Assembly (NCBI RefSeq): GCF_007896435.1
Contig: NZ_VCBL01000002.1
Coordinates: 62,001-126,000 of the forward strand
Direction of reading: 5' to 3'
DNA: 64,000 nt
Source: Rummeliibacillus suwonensis
GTDB taxonomy: Bacteria; Bacillota; Bacilli; Bacillales_A; Planococcaceae
Shown: positions 18,140-27,713 of the stretch, one piece after another
How positions within the stretch are numbered: position 1 is the stretch's first letter
Layout of the letters: each line of letters opens with the position of its first letter
Notes under the pieces: generated by a model
The model's database searches: none
The model's input: only the letters and a program-made list of their open reading frames with translations
Told to the model about the DNA's origin: nothing
Position numbers and translations under genes: made by a program

Positions 18140-18161
18140 AAATTAAATTTCCTCCCTTATC

Positions 18162-18929
18162 TCAAATACCTTCTCCATCTTTGTAGCCTACTGTATCTGT
18201 TTTCTCGAATTCTTGTAATACTTGTTGTCTGATATATTGGAATGAAGGATTGGTACGATTTCTTGGATATGCTAGTTCAACATGTATTAACTTTTGTAAT
18301 TGCCCAGGATTTGAACGTAAAATGGCGATATCTGTTCCTAAACTAATAGACTCATCAATATCATGTGTGACTAGTACCATCGTGATTTTCTTCTTTTGCC
18401 AAATATCGATCAAGACATCCTGCAGATGCTTACGTGTAAAAGCATCTAGCGCACCAAAAGGTTCATCAAGAAGTAATACCTCAGGATCACGAATGAGTGC
18501 TCTTGCTATCGCTACTCTTTGGGACATTCCGCCTGATATTTCGCTGGGATATGCTTTTTCATACCCTTTTAATCGAACGATCTCAATCATTTCATCCACT
18601 TTTTTTCGAACGGTAGGATCCTTCAAATTCAGGTCAGCCGCAATATTTTTTTCGACGGTCATCCAGGGGAACAACCGATGCTCTTGAAACACAAATCCTT
18701 GTGAGATAGCCGGCTTTGTCACATTTCTACCGTTAATCTCAATGGAACCACGATACTCTGTATCTAAACCCGCAATAATTTTTAATAACGTACTTTTACC
18801 ACATCCACTCGGACCAATAATGGTAAGGAAATCCCCTTCTTCAATCTTTAGTTCAATGCCATCCAGTACAACTTTTTTGGTTGTATCAATTTGAAATGCT
18901 TTTTCATCTACTTGAATTTGTACTGCCAA
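18162..18929 (-). CDS. ssuB: Sulfonate ABC transporter ATP-binding protein
   Basis: I start at TTG 18929, 7 bases after AGGAGG; the ATG at 18935 abuts that site with one base. The 255-residue ATPase has Walker [11 protein letters not shown]-loop FQEHRLFPW, signature [14 protein letters not shown], Walker [13 protein letters not shown] and H-loop VTHDIDE. It energises import through SsuC. It is the first gene of ssuBACD, the same gene order as in Bacillus subtilis. Confidence 0.95.
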   Translation of the reverse strand: MAVQIQVDEKAFQIDTTKKVVLDGIELKIEEGDFLTIIGPSGCGKSTLLKIIAGLDTEYRGSIEINGRNVTKPAISQGFVFQEHRLFPWMTVEKNIAADLNLKDPTVRKKVDEMIEIVRLKGYEKAYPSEISGGMSQRVAIARALIRDPEVLLLDEPFGALDAFTRKHLQDVLIDIWQKKKITMVLVTHDIDESISLGTDIAILRSNPGQLQKLIHVELAYPRNRTNPSFQYIRQQVLQEFEKTDTVGYKDGEGI

Positions 18930-18995
18930 GTTCATACCTCCTTACTTGAAAAACATTTTAGATTAAATATCAAATCTTATAGTCTACAAGCATAA

Positions 18996-19023
18996 ATTGT
19001 ATTTCGCCTATATCATTTTTCAA
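18996..19023 (-). promoter_or_regulatory. Candidate sigma-A promoter for ssuBACD
   Basis: On the minus strand TTGAAA (19018-19023) is followed after 16 bases by TACAAT (18996-19001), about 70 bases upstream of the ssuB start. No riboswitch is visible between it and the gene. Confidence 0.45.
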
Positions 19024-19158
19024 CCCATGAAGACCATTGCTATCAAATATTTAATTAGTATTATTAACAGGTATCACTTACCTCCTCCTATCAACTTAAA
19101 ACTGAAATTATTCAAATTAACCTCATTCCACTTACTACCATTTCGACATCATTGAAGA

Positions 19159-19302
19159 TAAAACTTCACTCAGTGGAGAGGTGTCTCCTTCCACTATGTA
19201 TTAGTTAAACCAATCGTTTATTTATAGGCGGTTGATCCACTTAACCTCTGCTTAGCTACTTACTTCTTGATGAGGTGGTGCTTACCTTCTATTCATGGGT
19301 AA
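19159..19302 (+). repeat. Family A repeat, copy A6 (diverged)
   Basis: Recognised by AAACTTCACTCAGTGGAGAG, the paired TCCACT, TTAGTTAAACCAATCG, ATAGGCGGTTGATCC and the trailing TTACC...ATGGGTAAA. Both stems are degenerate. Confidence 0.65.
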
Positions 19303-19421
19303 ACAAAAAGGCTTCGAATTCATCCAACAAATTCGAAGCCTCTAGTTATCTAGTAAGCAAATTATTTAATTCTTATTAATTTGATATGTTTAATATAATA
19401 TGATTAACTTTATGCTGTCAA
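19301..19421 (-). ncRNA. Possible short transcript: promoter plus hairpin terminator, no ORF
   Basis: On the minus strand, TTGACA (19416-19421) and TATATT/TTATAT (19392-19398) form a strong promoter with 17-18-base spacing. About 45 bases downstream a perfect 11-bp stem GGCTTCGAATT/AATTCGAAGCC (19310-19340) is followed by CTTTTTGTTT. This predicts an RNA of about 80-85 nt starting near 19385. It lies between the sulfurtransferase stop and the ssu promoter, with no reading frame. It could be a small RNA, an attenuated leader, or simply a promoter facing the distant sulfurtransferase terminator. Confidence 0.4.
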
Positions 19422-19618
19422 TACTTTGTTAGAAGATTAGTGACCTTTTTATCTTTTGAAACTCTGACAGCAAATATACTGAAACGATCTTCTGTTTGTC
19501 CAAAGCTTAAAAATAATGACAAAGGAATTGATCGAACAACAAGTACAATTTCAGCAAGTTCTATTCCTAAATAACGGTTTTTTTCGTATATATCTCGTAT
19601 TTTTATTTTTTTCGAAAG

Positions 19619-20452
19619 TTATACTTCAATGGCCGTTTCTTTGGCATTTCCCCATTCAGACCAAGAACCTTCATAGGAACGAACATCTGGATAGCCTAAT
19701 AAACGAAGTATGAAATATGTGTTTGATGCTCTTACATTCGATTGGCAATATGGCACAATTGTTTTGTGTTCAGTAATCCCATTTTGCAGAAATTTTGATT
19801 TTAATTCTTCAAAGCCGAGAATACGGATTCTATCTTTATCTTTTGTAATCGCTTCGCTCCACTCTAGTCTGACTGCACCAGGAATATGGCCACCGTTTTT
19901 ATTGTTTCTTATATCGATTCCCTTGTATTCATCTAAGGAACGAACATCTAAAATGGCATAATTTTCAGCGTAAAGGTTTTGTTCAATATCTTGCTGTGTC
20001 GATACTAAATTTTTGTTTGCTTTTGCCTTGAAATTTCCTTGCTCAACATCATGGACTTCTGTTGTTACAGCGTAACCTTCTTGCAGCCAAGCAGGATACC
20101 CACCATGTAATATACGCACTTGATCTTTTAAACCATAGTATTCTAGAGCATAAAATATTCTAGCAGCATTTAAAATATGGCCATCATCATAAACAAGCAC
20201 AATTGAATTTTGATTGATCCCTACACTTTGGATCAAGGTGGTAAATTCCTCTTCATTTAGGATAAAACCCGCGATTTCATTTTTAAAATCTACTAAATCG
20301 CTAGGAGGTAATGAAATGGACCGAGGAATATGCCCTTCATCATAGCCACTTACTCTTGCATCAAGAATCACCAGATTTTCATCATTTATTTGTTCATGAA
20401 GCCAATTAGCATCTTTTAACAACTGCTCATTTGGATATGTCCTGTTGCTCAT
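19619..20452 (-). CDS. Two-domain sulfurtransferase (rhodanese family)
   Basis: The GGAGGAGG site lies inside the longest frame, so I start at the ATG 8 bases after it (20452), giving 277 residues. Two rhodanese domains: the N-terminal one ends in VYDDGHI with no cysteine, and the C-terminal one has the active Cys236 in PYCQSNVRAS. Such proteins move sulfane sulfur from thiosulfate or 3-mercaptopyruvate to acceptors; the CQSNVRAS loop does not decide which donor. It lies between the ssu operon and the RibR-like genes on the same strand, fitting a sulfur-metabolism neighbourhood. Confidence 0.9.
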   Translation of the reverse strand: MSNRTYPNEQLLKDANWLHEQINDENLVILDARVSGYDEGHIPRSISLPPSDLVDFKNEIAGFILNEEEFTTLIQSVGINQNSIVLVYDDGHILNAARIFYALEYYGLKDQVRILHGGYPAWLQEGYAVTTEVHDVEQGNFKAKANKNLVSTQQDIEQNLYAENYAILDVRSLDEYKGIDIRNNKNGGHIPGAVRLEWSEAITKDKDRIRILGFEELKSKFLQNGITEHKTIVPYCQSNVRASNTYFILRLLGYPDVRSYEGSWSEWGNAKETAIEV

Positions 20453-20620
20453 TTTCATTTCCTCCTCCATTCAAAATCATGAACTTATAAAATTACTATT
20501 CTTATCTATATACAAGGAATTAAAACGTGTGAAGTCCCATTAGTCATTAGCACAGATGGTTATTTGAAAAGTTGAACTCAAAGCTTCCAATTTCAATTGA
20601 AATACGTACTCATAAAGAGA

Positions 20621-20896
20621 TTAATGGACTTGTAATGTGTCTGTTTGATAATCCCAAAAAATTTCTAATTTTTTTGTTAAACCACCAGGTCCGAATTTAA
20701 CTTTTGTTTCACTTGAACAACAAAAGATCATAAACTGTACCATTAATTCTCTTCTGTCTAGAATATTGGTAATTCCCTTCGTGTAAAACCAATTATCAAT
20801 GGTATTATAAATCCCCTTATTCAAAGAAAATTTTCGTTCACAAAATTGGGAAAATTTCAAATCTGGCAAGTTGAAAATATGCCTATAATTTTCCAT
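20621..20896 (-). CDS. Probable RibR C-terminal (FMN-riboswitch-interacting) domain as a separate protein
   Basis: The reading frame opens at ATG 20917, overlapping the stop of the flavokinase gene as ATGA, but AAGGAG (complement of 20906-20911) better serves ATG 20896, giving 91 residues. From memory, the pattern NLPDL...GIYNTIDNWF...GIT...FGPGGLTKKL resembles the C-terminal half of Bacillus subtilis RibR, where it follows the flavokinase domain in one chain. Here the halves are in different frames (the offset is not a multiple of three). Either translational coupling makes two proteins or a frameshift has split the gene. No other family is suggested. Confidence 0.6.
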   Translation of the reverse strand: MENYRHIFNLPDLKFSQFCERKFSLNKGIYNTIDNWFYTKGITNILDRRELMVQFMIFCCSSETKVKFGPGGLTKKLEIFWDYQTDTLQVH

Positions 20897-20913
20897 CTCC
20901 ATACTCTCCTTAA

Positions 20914-21312
20914 TCATTGAAGTAAGCGAAACTTTTTACGTGCATAAAATGCGTCCGCTTGTAATTGATTTATTAAATCTTGTAATTGATCAAATTTTAT
21001 TTCATTTCGAATATAAAACATTACTTCAATCGTTAGATATTCATCATATATGCACTCATGAAAATCCAAAATATGCACTTCAAATGTTTGATGATCTCCG
21101 TCATTAAAAGTTGGGCGATTCCCTACATTCATTATGCCTAAATATTTCTTTGAATGGTGATATACATAAACGCCATAAACACCCTTGTCTATCATAAGTT
21201 CTTCTACTAGATTCAAATTTGCAGTGGGAAATCCAATCTTCCTTCCTAACTGTTTTCCCTTTTCAACATGTCCTACAATAAGATGTTCATTAAACTGATG
21301 TAAAGCGTTCAT
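20914..21312 (-). CDS. ribR: Stand-alone riboflavin kinase domain protein (RibR N-terminal-like)
   Basis: A 132-residue protein covering only the flavokinase domain: IVGHVEKGKQLGRKIGFPTA (GFPTAN is the ATP/metal motif), KGVYGVYV, MNVGNRPTF and DFHECIYDEYLTIEV. The FMN adenylyltransferase domain of bifunctional RibF/RibC is absent. AAAGGAGG is 5 bases upstream. A monofunctional riboflavin kinase next to sulfur genes is the Bacillus subtilis ribR situation (ytmI operon). It overlaps the next gene by 4 bases. The symbol assumes the downstream frame is its other half. Confidence 0.72.
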   Translation of the reverse strand: MNALHQFNEHLIVGHVEKGKQLGRKIGFPTANLNLVEELMIDKGVYGVYVYHHSKKYLGIMNVGNRPTFNDGDHQTFEVHILDFHECIYDEYLTIEVMFYIRNEIKFDQLQDLINQLQADAFYARKKFRLLQ

Positions 21313-21607
21313 AGTGGCCTCCTTTTAAATATTTTATAAAGTTTTTGATGTACTATCTTCTTGTTTGCTTGCTTAATCTCAAAAAAGTTTATTAATAATA
21401 CTATAATCCCAACTAATCCTAGTATTCAAGTATATTTTTAAAAAAGCATAAAAATTCACCTTTATTTAAGTGATTTTTCGCTAAAACAAACGCTTCAATC
21501 TCACCCCTTAATGGTGAAAAATTCCTGATTATTTAAGGTTTATGCGCAAATAATTTCATGGGCAGATTTCTCTAAATTCGTATCTTAACCATTCTCAGCA
21601 GCAATTT

Positions 21608-21712
21608 TTATTTCTTCTCGCATTAACAGGCAGTATGAGTACCACTTCAAGACTCCAATAACCAGCAGGAGAGAAAGTGAGTGATCAACTGCCTGTTAAT
21701 CCCGATTGATAA
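21608..21712 (-). repeat. Family A repeat, copy A7 (diverged, reverse)
   Basis: TTCTCGCATTAACAGGCAGTA...CAACTGCCTGTTAATCCC keeps the outer stem (ACAGGCAG/CTGCCTGT) with altered sequence, and AGGAGAGAAAGTGAG matches the complement of the CTCGTTTCTCTC region. Hairpin 1 is missing. Confidence 0.65.
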
Positions 21713-21871
21713 TGGGCGTTTGTTTGTAGCCCCTACTCAATAGAATAACAATTAAAATCACATTCATTTCGCCATCTATAGAAGTGGCCGCCCTCTGTTG
21801 AATCAAGATAGCCCTTTAGGAGATCTCCAATTAGTCTTCATCGCTGAAAATGAGGACGTAAATTAGCAGGA

Positions 21872-21990
21872 GAGCGAATACAATTCAAAATGGAGCGAAT
21901 AAATCCTCCCAATGAGCACATAAAACCTCGTAAAGAGCAATTAAGTCTCCGAAATCAGCAAACAAACCGTCAAAATTAGCAAATACCGCT
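21872..21990 (+). repeat. Array 2: six 21-bp units with GAGCAAATA motif
   Basis: Units begin at 21872, 21893, 21914, 21935, 21956 and 21977: GAGCGAATA, GAGCGAATA, GAGCACATA, GAGCAATTA, CAGCAAACA, TAGCAAATA. The period is exactly 21 bp while the other 12 positions differ. It sits just downstream of spoVR. The motif is the reverse complement of array 4 (36955-37075). Confidence 0.82.
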
Positions 21991-22004
21991 TTTGAAAAGC
22001 TCGA

Positions 22005-23405
22005 TTACAAATATTTCTTGGAATGCTTTTTCCCATCATATGAGTAGAGGACAAACTTCTCTTCAATAACTGTTCTTAAATGAACGGGCCGCCCCCATAA
22101 TTGATAAATATAAGGGAGGACATGGTCTAAATAGTGTGAATCCAATTCCATTCCTTCATATTGATGCACTAAATATAATTCGCCATTTCGCAAATAATCC
22201 CCATTTTCCACAACAATGTATGGAAATCCTCCATTTACTCTCATAGATACTAATTGATCCCGCACAGCCCTATAGTCTTTATCTGTAATTCGATACTCTG
22301 ATCCTTGCTTATTAAACAAATACAGATCTTCTTGCTTCACTAGATCTTTTGTTAAGTAATTACGGATAAAGGACATATCCGATTCCACTTCCCGCACTTC
22401 AAAGATCTTTTCTCGACCAGAGTTTGGTTTGATCCCCATTTCTTTCATCTCTTCAGTGGGGTTATCATAGCGTCTTTCTATATCTTCAAATATCTTTATA
22501 CCTAAATAATATGGATTAATGGTCGTTGTAGATGGTTGAACAACACCCGCATTTAGTTTTGCATAATCGATCGTTTCATCTGACGTTAAGTTGAGTTCTC
22601 GCATAATTCGCTGATGCCAAAAGGACGCCCATCCTTCATTCATAATCTTTGTTTCCAATTGCGGCCAGAAATAAAGCATTTCTTCCCGCATCATCGTTAA
22701 TATATCTCGTTGCCATTCTTCTAACTCATGGCTATACATTTCGATGAAAAGTAATAAATCCTTTTCAGGTCTTGGGGGAAATTTCTTCTTTTTATAGCGA
22801 ATTTTACTTTCTTCTGTTTTCGGCTGATCCAAACTCCATAGTTCATCATATGGCGTTTTGGGAGTTGAAATTTTCTCATCATCTTCCTCATAATCGTTAT
22901 ACATTAATTTAGGGCGTACTAGGGAGGGATCGATATGCTCCTGTATAGACAAAACAGCATCCAAAAATTGTTCTACCTCATCTTTGCCATAAATCATTTC
23001 ATAATGAGAAATTCGTTCTGCGGTTGCTGTCATGCTTTCGACCATATCTCTCCTTGTATTTAAGAAACGAATATTATTTTTGAAAAAATCACAATGCGCT
23101 AACACATGGGCAATGATCAATTTATTTTGCGTTAATGTGTTTGTATCCAATAGAAATGCATAACAAGGGTTGGAGTTAATAACAAGCTCATAAATTTGGC
23201 TTAACCCTAAGTCATATTGCAGCTTCATTTTGTGAAATTGTTTTCCAAAGCTCCAATGGGAAAAACGAGTAGGCATACCATATGCTCCGAATGTATAGAT
23301 GATCTCTGCTGGGCAAATCTCATAACGCATTGGATAGAAGTCTAAACCAAATCCTAACGCAATTTCTGTAATTTCATCTATTGCTTTGTGAAGCTCCTTT
23401 TCCAT
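22005..23405 (-). CDS. spoVR: Stage V sporulation protein R
   Basis: A 466-residue SpoVR-family protein (Bacillus subtilis about 468). Landmarks include [41 protein letters not shown] and [14 protein letters not shown]. It is needed for spore cortex formation in Bacillus and is widely linked with PrkA and YhbH-type proteins. Its biochemical role is not settled. GGGGGGA precedes the ATG by 9 bases. It lies downstream of yhbH on the same strand but 680 bases away, so it is likely transcribed on its own. Confidence 0.95.
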   Translation of the reverse strand: MEKELHKAIDEITEIALGFGLDFYPMRYEICPAEIIYTFGAYGMPTRFSHWSFGKQFHKMKLQYDLGLSQIYELVINSNPCYAFLLDTNTLTQNKLIIAHVLAHCDFFKNNIRFLNTRRDMVESMTATAERISHYEMIYGKDEVEQFLDAVLSIQEHIDPSLVRPKLMYNDYEEDDEKISTPKTPYDELWSLDQPKTEESKIRYKKKKFPPRPEKDLLLFIEMYSHELEEWQRDILTMMREEMLYFWPQLETKIMNEGWASFWHQRIMRELNLTSDETIDYAKLNAGVVQPSTTTINPYYLGIKIFEDIERRYDNPTEEMKEMGIKPNSGREKIFEVREVESDMSFIRNYLTKDLVKQEDLYLFNKQGSEYRITDKDYRAVRDQLVSMRVNGGFPYIVVENGDYLRNGELYLVHQYEGMELDSHYLDHVLPYIYQLWGRPVHLRTVIEEKFVLYSYDGKKHSKKYL

Positions 23406-23636
23406 TTATTGAATCCCCCCGCGTATATTTTAAATAATAAGCTTTGTTTTACAATACTGTTAATATTCATCTTTTCCACAGACGGATTTTTTCATGTACA
23501 AACCCATTCACTACGCTTATTTCGTGATCTCATCTAGCTGACTTCTAGGACATTGAAAAATGGCAAAATATCAATTTATCAGAATCAAAATTCATTTTTC
23601 TCACTTTTTCTGCGGACTTTGAATTTATTTCACTGA

Positions 23637-24002
23637 ATCGACACGCCCGAAGGAAGTGCACATGTATTTTTGAGGAGTCGCCGCCTTTCTCTAGAAATAG
23701 ATATATGAAAAAATCAACAATATCATATAACAAAGCCGAAAGTAAAATGAAACTTCACACAATAAGGAATTTCTTCATCCCTATTGTGTGTTAGTTGAAT
23801 CGACCAACAGTTGATCCTTCACGCCTTCGATTGCTGTATTAAAGCTTTTTCATAAAAAGGATTGGAGCAATCGCTCATAAAAATGAAAATATACTTGCCT
23901 CTTGCAAGAAGATCACTAAGAAAGCCATTTCACTCCCAAAAATTCAATAAAAATATCAGCTTTTCATTAAAAATACAGGCATGTTGATTAAAAAAACATG
24001 TA
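23637..24002. repeat. Family B remnant (B3) with family A copy A8 nested at 23744-23825
   Basis: GACACGCCCGAAGGAAGTGC (from 23640) and GGCATGTTGATTAAAAAAAC (from 23981) look like diverged family B ends facing each other. Between them, 23744-23825 is a diverged family A copy whose hairpin 1 arms read CACACAATAAGG/CCCTATTGTGTG, different from the consensus but still pairing. Nothing else is recognisable in 23406-24089. Confidence 0.5.
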
Positions 24003-24089
24003 TTTTTCACTCATAATAATCATGTTATCGTTTTTCAGTGACTTCGTCTTGAAATGGATGTTTCGCCTTTCATCCGGTATAAAATGACT

Positions 24090-25265
24090 TTATCTTATTT
24101 CAGCTTCAGGCTGCCCTTTTTGGAAAAAGCATTTTAATGCTTCATATACATCACTTTTACTTTTTAAAACATAATGTCGGAATTTCTTATCTTCTATTTT
24201 TTTATAGTTATACATGAGAGTAGAGAAACGATTATGTGGATTTACTTCCCCATAGCCAAACATACTAGAAACCTTCATCAATTCTTGAACTAATCGGACA
24301 CAGGATTCATTGTCTGTTGACATATTCTCTCCATCTGAAAAGTGAACAGGATAAATATTGTATCGAGTTGGATTGTATTTTTCTTTTATCAATTCTAATG
24401 CTTTTACATAGGCAGATGAACAGATCGTTCCTCCACTTTCCCCTTTTGTAAAGAATTCTTCCTCTGTCACGACTTTTGCCATTGTATGATGTGCTATAAA
24501 TTCAATCTCAACTGTTTCATATTTAGAGCGTAAGAATCTTGTCATCCAGAAAAAGAAACTTCTTGCACAATATTTTTCAAAGCTGCCCATTGACCCACTC
24601 GTATCCATCATAGCAAGTACTACTGCTTTAGATTCGGGCTTTATCACTTCATCCCATGTTTTGAAACGTAAATCATCATTATGAATAGGTGTAATTTGTG
24701 CTTTTCCCTTCATTGCGTTACGTTTAATGGCATTCAGAATTGTTCTCTTTTTATCTATATTCCCCATAAGCCCTTTTTTACGAATATCATTGAATTCTAT
24801 TTTTTCTGTTGTAATATCCGCTTTTTCTTTTTCTTGTAAATTCGGCAGCTCTAGTTCTTTAAATAACTCATTCTGAATTTCTTCTATACTTACTTCTGCT
24901 TCATAATAATCCTTACCGGTAGCATCTCCCGCCTTTTTTCCTTTTCCTGCGGCTTGTTGGTCTTCTCCACTACCATCTTGTGCCACCACATCCCCTATTT
25001 TGCTATCACCTTTTCCTTGACCTACATGCTTGGATTTTCCATAGTTATAACGAATCTTATATTCATCCAAGGAGCGGATAGGGATTTTTATAACATCACG
25101 ACCATTTGACATAATGATGCTTTCTTCACTTACTAGATCTGGTAAATTATTTTGGATGGCTTCTTTTACTTTTTCCATATGGCGTTGTTGATCTTGGTAT
25201 CCTTTACGATGGAGAGACCAATTTTCCTGAGAGATGACAAAGTGCTTATTTGAGTTTTCCGTCAT
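24090..25265 (-). CDS. yhbH: Sporulation protein YhbH (DUF444 family)
   Basis: I start at ATG 25265, a few bases after GAGGA, giving 391 residues close to Bacillus subtilis YhbH. Conserved parts: [40 protein letters not shown], the MIDAS-like [13 protein letters not shown] of a von Willebrand A-type fold, and [12 protein letters not shown] linker rich in Gly, Gln and Lys lies about 100-130. The YeaH/YhbH family acts with PrkA-type kinases; its exact role in sporulation is unclear. It follows prkA, from which it is separated by a strong terminator. Confidence 0.95.
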   Translation of the reverse strand: MTENSNKHFVISQENWSLHRKGYQDQQRHMEKVKEAIQNNLPDLVSEESIIMSNGRDVIKIPIRSLDEYKIRYNYGKSKHVGQGKGDSKIGDVVAQDGSGEDQQAAGKGKKAGDATGKDYYEAEVSIEEIQNELFKELELPNLQEKEKADITTEKIEFNDIRKKGLMGNIDKKRTILNAIKRNAMKGKAQITPIHNDDLRFKTWDEVIKPESKAVVLAMMDTSGSMGSFEKYCARSFFFWMTRFLRSKYETVEIEFIAHHTMAKVVTEEEFFTKGESGGTICSSAYVKALELIKEKYNPTRYNIYPVHFSDGENMSTDNESCVRLVQELMKVSSMFGYGEVNPHNRFSTLMYNYKKIEDKKFRHYVLKSKSDVYEALKCFFQKGQPEAEIR

Positions 25266-25411
25266 TTTTATCCTCACCCATCTATTATTAAAGAGTTTTT
25301 AAAACAAACATTTTTCCATAAAATGCTACATTGAGTAAATCTTCGATGCTAAAAAAATCTCTTTTCTTATACTATGCTAGCTTTTAAAATTATTTAACTT
25401 TTTAGGATAAA

Positions 25412-25446
25412 AAAACGGAGTGTCCTTAAAATTATTTGGACACTCC
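25412..25446 (-). terminator. Terminator of prkA
   Basis: Perfect 9-bp stem GGAGTGTCC (25418-25426) / GGACACTCC (25438-25446), followed on the minus strand by GTTTTTTTATCC. It lies 10 bases past the prkA stop and separates prkA from yhbH. Confidence 0.85.
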
Positions 25447-25456
25447 TATTTATATG

Positions 25457-27367
25457 TTATCGATTCAATAAGCTTCCTACGTATTGCAGCAATTCATTTG
25501 CAGAAGTCGAGTTATATCCATGTTCGTCTATCAATGTAGCGACAACTTCATTGATCTTTTTAAGCTGCGATTCATCTGGCGTTTTCGATGATGTTGTAAT
25601 TTTCACGATATCTTTTAAATCTGCAAATAATTTTTTCTGTATTGCTTCTCGCAATCTTTCATGAGAATTGTAATCGAATCGTTTTCCCTTTCTTGCGTAA
25701 GCTGAAATACGTATAAGTATTTCTTCACGGAACCCTTTTTTCGCATTTTCTGAAATCCCGATTTGTTCTTCTATTGATCGCATCAGTTTTTCATCTGGAT
25801 TTAGTTCCTCACCAGTAAGTGGATCTCTCAGCTTATTTTTATTGCAAAAAGCTTCTACATTATCAAGGTAGTTGTTCATTAACGTTTTTGCGGATTCTTC
25901 ATATGAATAGACGAATGCTTTCTGCACTTCATTTTTGGCGATTTCATCATATTCCCGTCTTGCAACAGCAATATAATTCATATATTTTTCTCTATCTTCC
26001 TGACTAATCGATGCATGTTGGTCGAGTCCATCCTTAAGTGAAAGCAACACATCTAACGCATTAATAGATGGGACTTTCTTACGGATAATAGCGGAAGAAA
26101 TTCGGTTAATAATATAACGTGGATCGACTCCATTCATGCCTTCGTTTGGATATTCCTTTTTCAATTCCTCTACATCAACGGAGTTAAAGCCTTCAACACT
26201 TTCTCCATCATAAAGACGCATTTTCTTGACTAGATCAATCCCTTGCTTTTTCGGGATTTCAAGTCGAGTCAAGACAGAGAAGATGGCGGCCGTTGTTAAC
26301 GCATGTGGAGCAATATGGATATGCTTCATATCACTTTCTTTAATCATTTTTTCGTAAATTCTTTCCTCTTGGCTAACTTTCAAATTATACGGGATCGGCA
26401 TGACAATAATTCTTGAGTGAAGTGCCTCATTCTTTTTATTGGAGATGAAAGAACGATATTCCGTTTCATTCGTATGAGCAACGATCAGTTCATCCGCACT
26501 AATCAATGCAAAGCGCCCTGCTTTAAAATTTCCTTCTTGTGTTAAAGATAAAAGATTCCATAAGAATTTTTCATCTAGTTTTAACATTTCTTGGAATTCC
26601 ATCATACCTCGATTTGCTTTGTTCAACTCACCATCAAAACGGTATGCACGCGGATCTGATTCTGAACCAAATTCTGCGATGGTAGAAAAATCGATACTTC
26701 CCGTTAAATCAGCAATATCTTGAGATTTGGGATCGGATGGTGTGAATGTTCCAATACCCACTCGTTTATCTTCAGAGAAGAAAATTCGTTCCACTAGAAC
26801 ATCTTCAATATGACCGCCATATTCCTGCTCAAGTCGCATTGTATTCAATGGTGATAAATTTCCTTCAATTCGAATACCAAACTCTTCGAAGAAATCATTG
26901 CGCAAGTGGTGAGGAATAAGATGAAGTGGATCTTCATGCATGGGACATCCCTTTATCGCATAAACTGCTCCCTCATCTGTTCTTGAATATTGTTCCAATC
27001 CTCTTTTTAGTAAAGTGACAATAGTCGATTTCCCACCACTTACAGGTCCCATTAATAATAAAATACGTTTTCGAACATCTAATCTTTTAGCTGCTGGATG
27101 AAAATATTCTTCTACCAATCTTTCAATGGCTGATTCCAGTCCAAATATTTCTTTTCCAAAAAAGTGATATAATTTTTTTCCATCTCTTTCTTCTAATCCT
27201 GAGCTTTTTATCATATTGTACACGCGTGAATGTGCTGTTTGGGCTACTTCTGGTCTTTCTTTTATAATGTCTAGATATTCAGCAAAAGTTCCTTCCCATT
27301 TCAGCCTGTTTTCTTCTTCACGATAATTTTTAAACTTATTTAAGATGTCTATAGTTTTTCCCTCCAT
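25457..27367 (-). CDS. prkA: PrkA serine protein kinase (AAA+ / PrkA family)
   Basis: Up to 636 residues (Bacillus subtilis PrkA 631). It has a Walker A GPVSGGKST at 107-115, the PrkA AAA domain (GNLSPLNTMRLEQEYGGHIE, ADLTGSIDFSTIAEFGS) and a C-terminal PrkA kinase-like domain. It acts early in sporulation in the mother cell; both kinase and ATP-dependent protease activities have been claimed for the family. Start choice is odd: the only good Shine-Dalgarno (GGAGGG, complement of 27360-27365) overlaps the ATG at 27367 and sits 7 bases before an ATA codon at 27352, exactly where the family's conserved N-terminus (M-DIL-K) begins. Confidence 0.95.
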   Translation of the reverse strand: MEGKTIDILNKFKNYREEENRLKWEGTFAEYLDIIKERPEVAQTAHSRVYNMIKSSGLEERDGKKLYHFFGKEIFGLESAIERLVEEYFHPAAKRLDVRKRILLLMGPVSGGKSTIVTLLKRGLEQYSRTDEGAVYAIKGCPMHEDPLHLIPHHLRNDFFEEFGIRIEGNLSPLNTMRLEQEYGGHIEDVLVERIFFSEDKRVGIGTFTPSDPKSQDIADLTGSIDFSTIAEFGSESDPRAYRFDGELNKANRGMMEFQEMLKLDEKFLWNLLSLTQEGNFKAGRFALISADELIVAHTNETEYRSFISNKKNEALHSRIIVMPIPYNLKVSQEERIYEKMIKESDMKHIHIAPHALTTAAIFSVLTRLEIPKKQGIDLVKKMRLYDGESVEGFNSVDVEELKKEYPNEGMNGVDPRYIINRISSAIIRKKVPSINALDVLLSLKDGLDQHASISQEDREKYMNYIAVARREYDEIAKNEVQKAFVYSYEESAKTLMNNYLDNVEAFCNKNKLRDPLTGEELNPDEKLMRSIEEQIGISENAKKGFREEILIRISAYARKGKRFDYNSHERLREAIQKKLFADLKDIVKITTSSKTPDESQLKKINEVVATLIDEHGYNSTSANELLQYVGSLLNR

Positions 27368-27385
27368 TCAGGCCTGTTTTATAAC

Positions 27386-27414
27386 ATAGTATGAAGTTAA
27401 AGAATTAATGATAA
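27386..27414 (-). promoter_or_regulatory. Candidate sigma-E promoter of prkA
   Basis: CATACTAT (complement of 27386-27393) fits the sigma-E -10 consensus CATACAnT with one change, and TTATCATT about 13 bases upstream is a weak -35. Bacillus subtilis prkA is sigma-E controlled, which supports the reading. Confidence 0.4.
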
Positions 27415-27511
27415 CCATTACTATTTTTTTGGTGAATTTTCTTTCAATAAAAATCACTCAAACAGTTCCTTTTAGATAGGTTGAAGCTATTGAAAAAATT
27501 TTTTGTCCGTT

Positions 27512-27540
27512 TTTTATCCTGCATAAACGGGCAGTATGAC
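27512..27540 (-). repeat. Family A fragment (A9)
   Basis: TTTATCCTGCATAAACGGGC followed by AGTATGAC matches the complement of the 3' end of family A. The rest is lost. The 27368-27713 stretch otherwise holds only the candidate prkA promoter. Confidence 0.5.
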
Positions 27541-27713
27541 TTCCTCCTTATGATTTCCGTCAATAGCAAATTTTGTTTATAGCCAGTTATATAGCGATTT
27601 ACGCTTGAATAGATGCCGCCTGTTCCATTAGCATCATCAAATATATAAGCTGTACTCATGGAATATAAAATTTCGGTTATTCTAAGTAAGATCGAAAGGA
27701 GGGTGTTTGTAAA

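Noticed and set aside
21440-21560. FMN riboswitch before the ribR-like gene
   Set aside because: The conserved RFN blocks (such as GGGGCAGGGTGAAATTCC) are not present on either strand.
27444-27659. 71-codon frame on the minus strand between prkA and lytH
   Set aside because: No ribosome binding site, includes a family A fragment, and no family resemblance.
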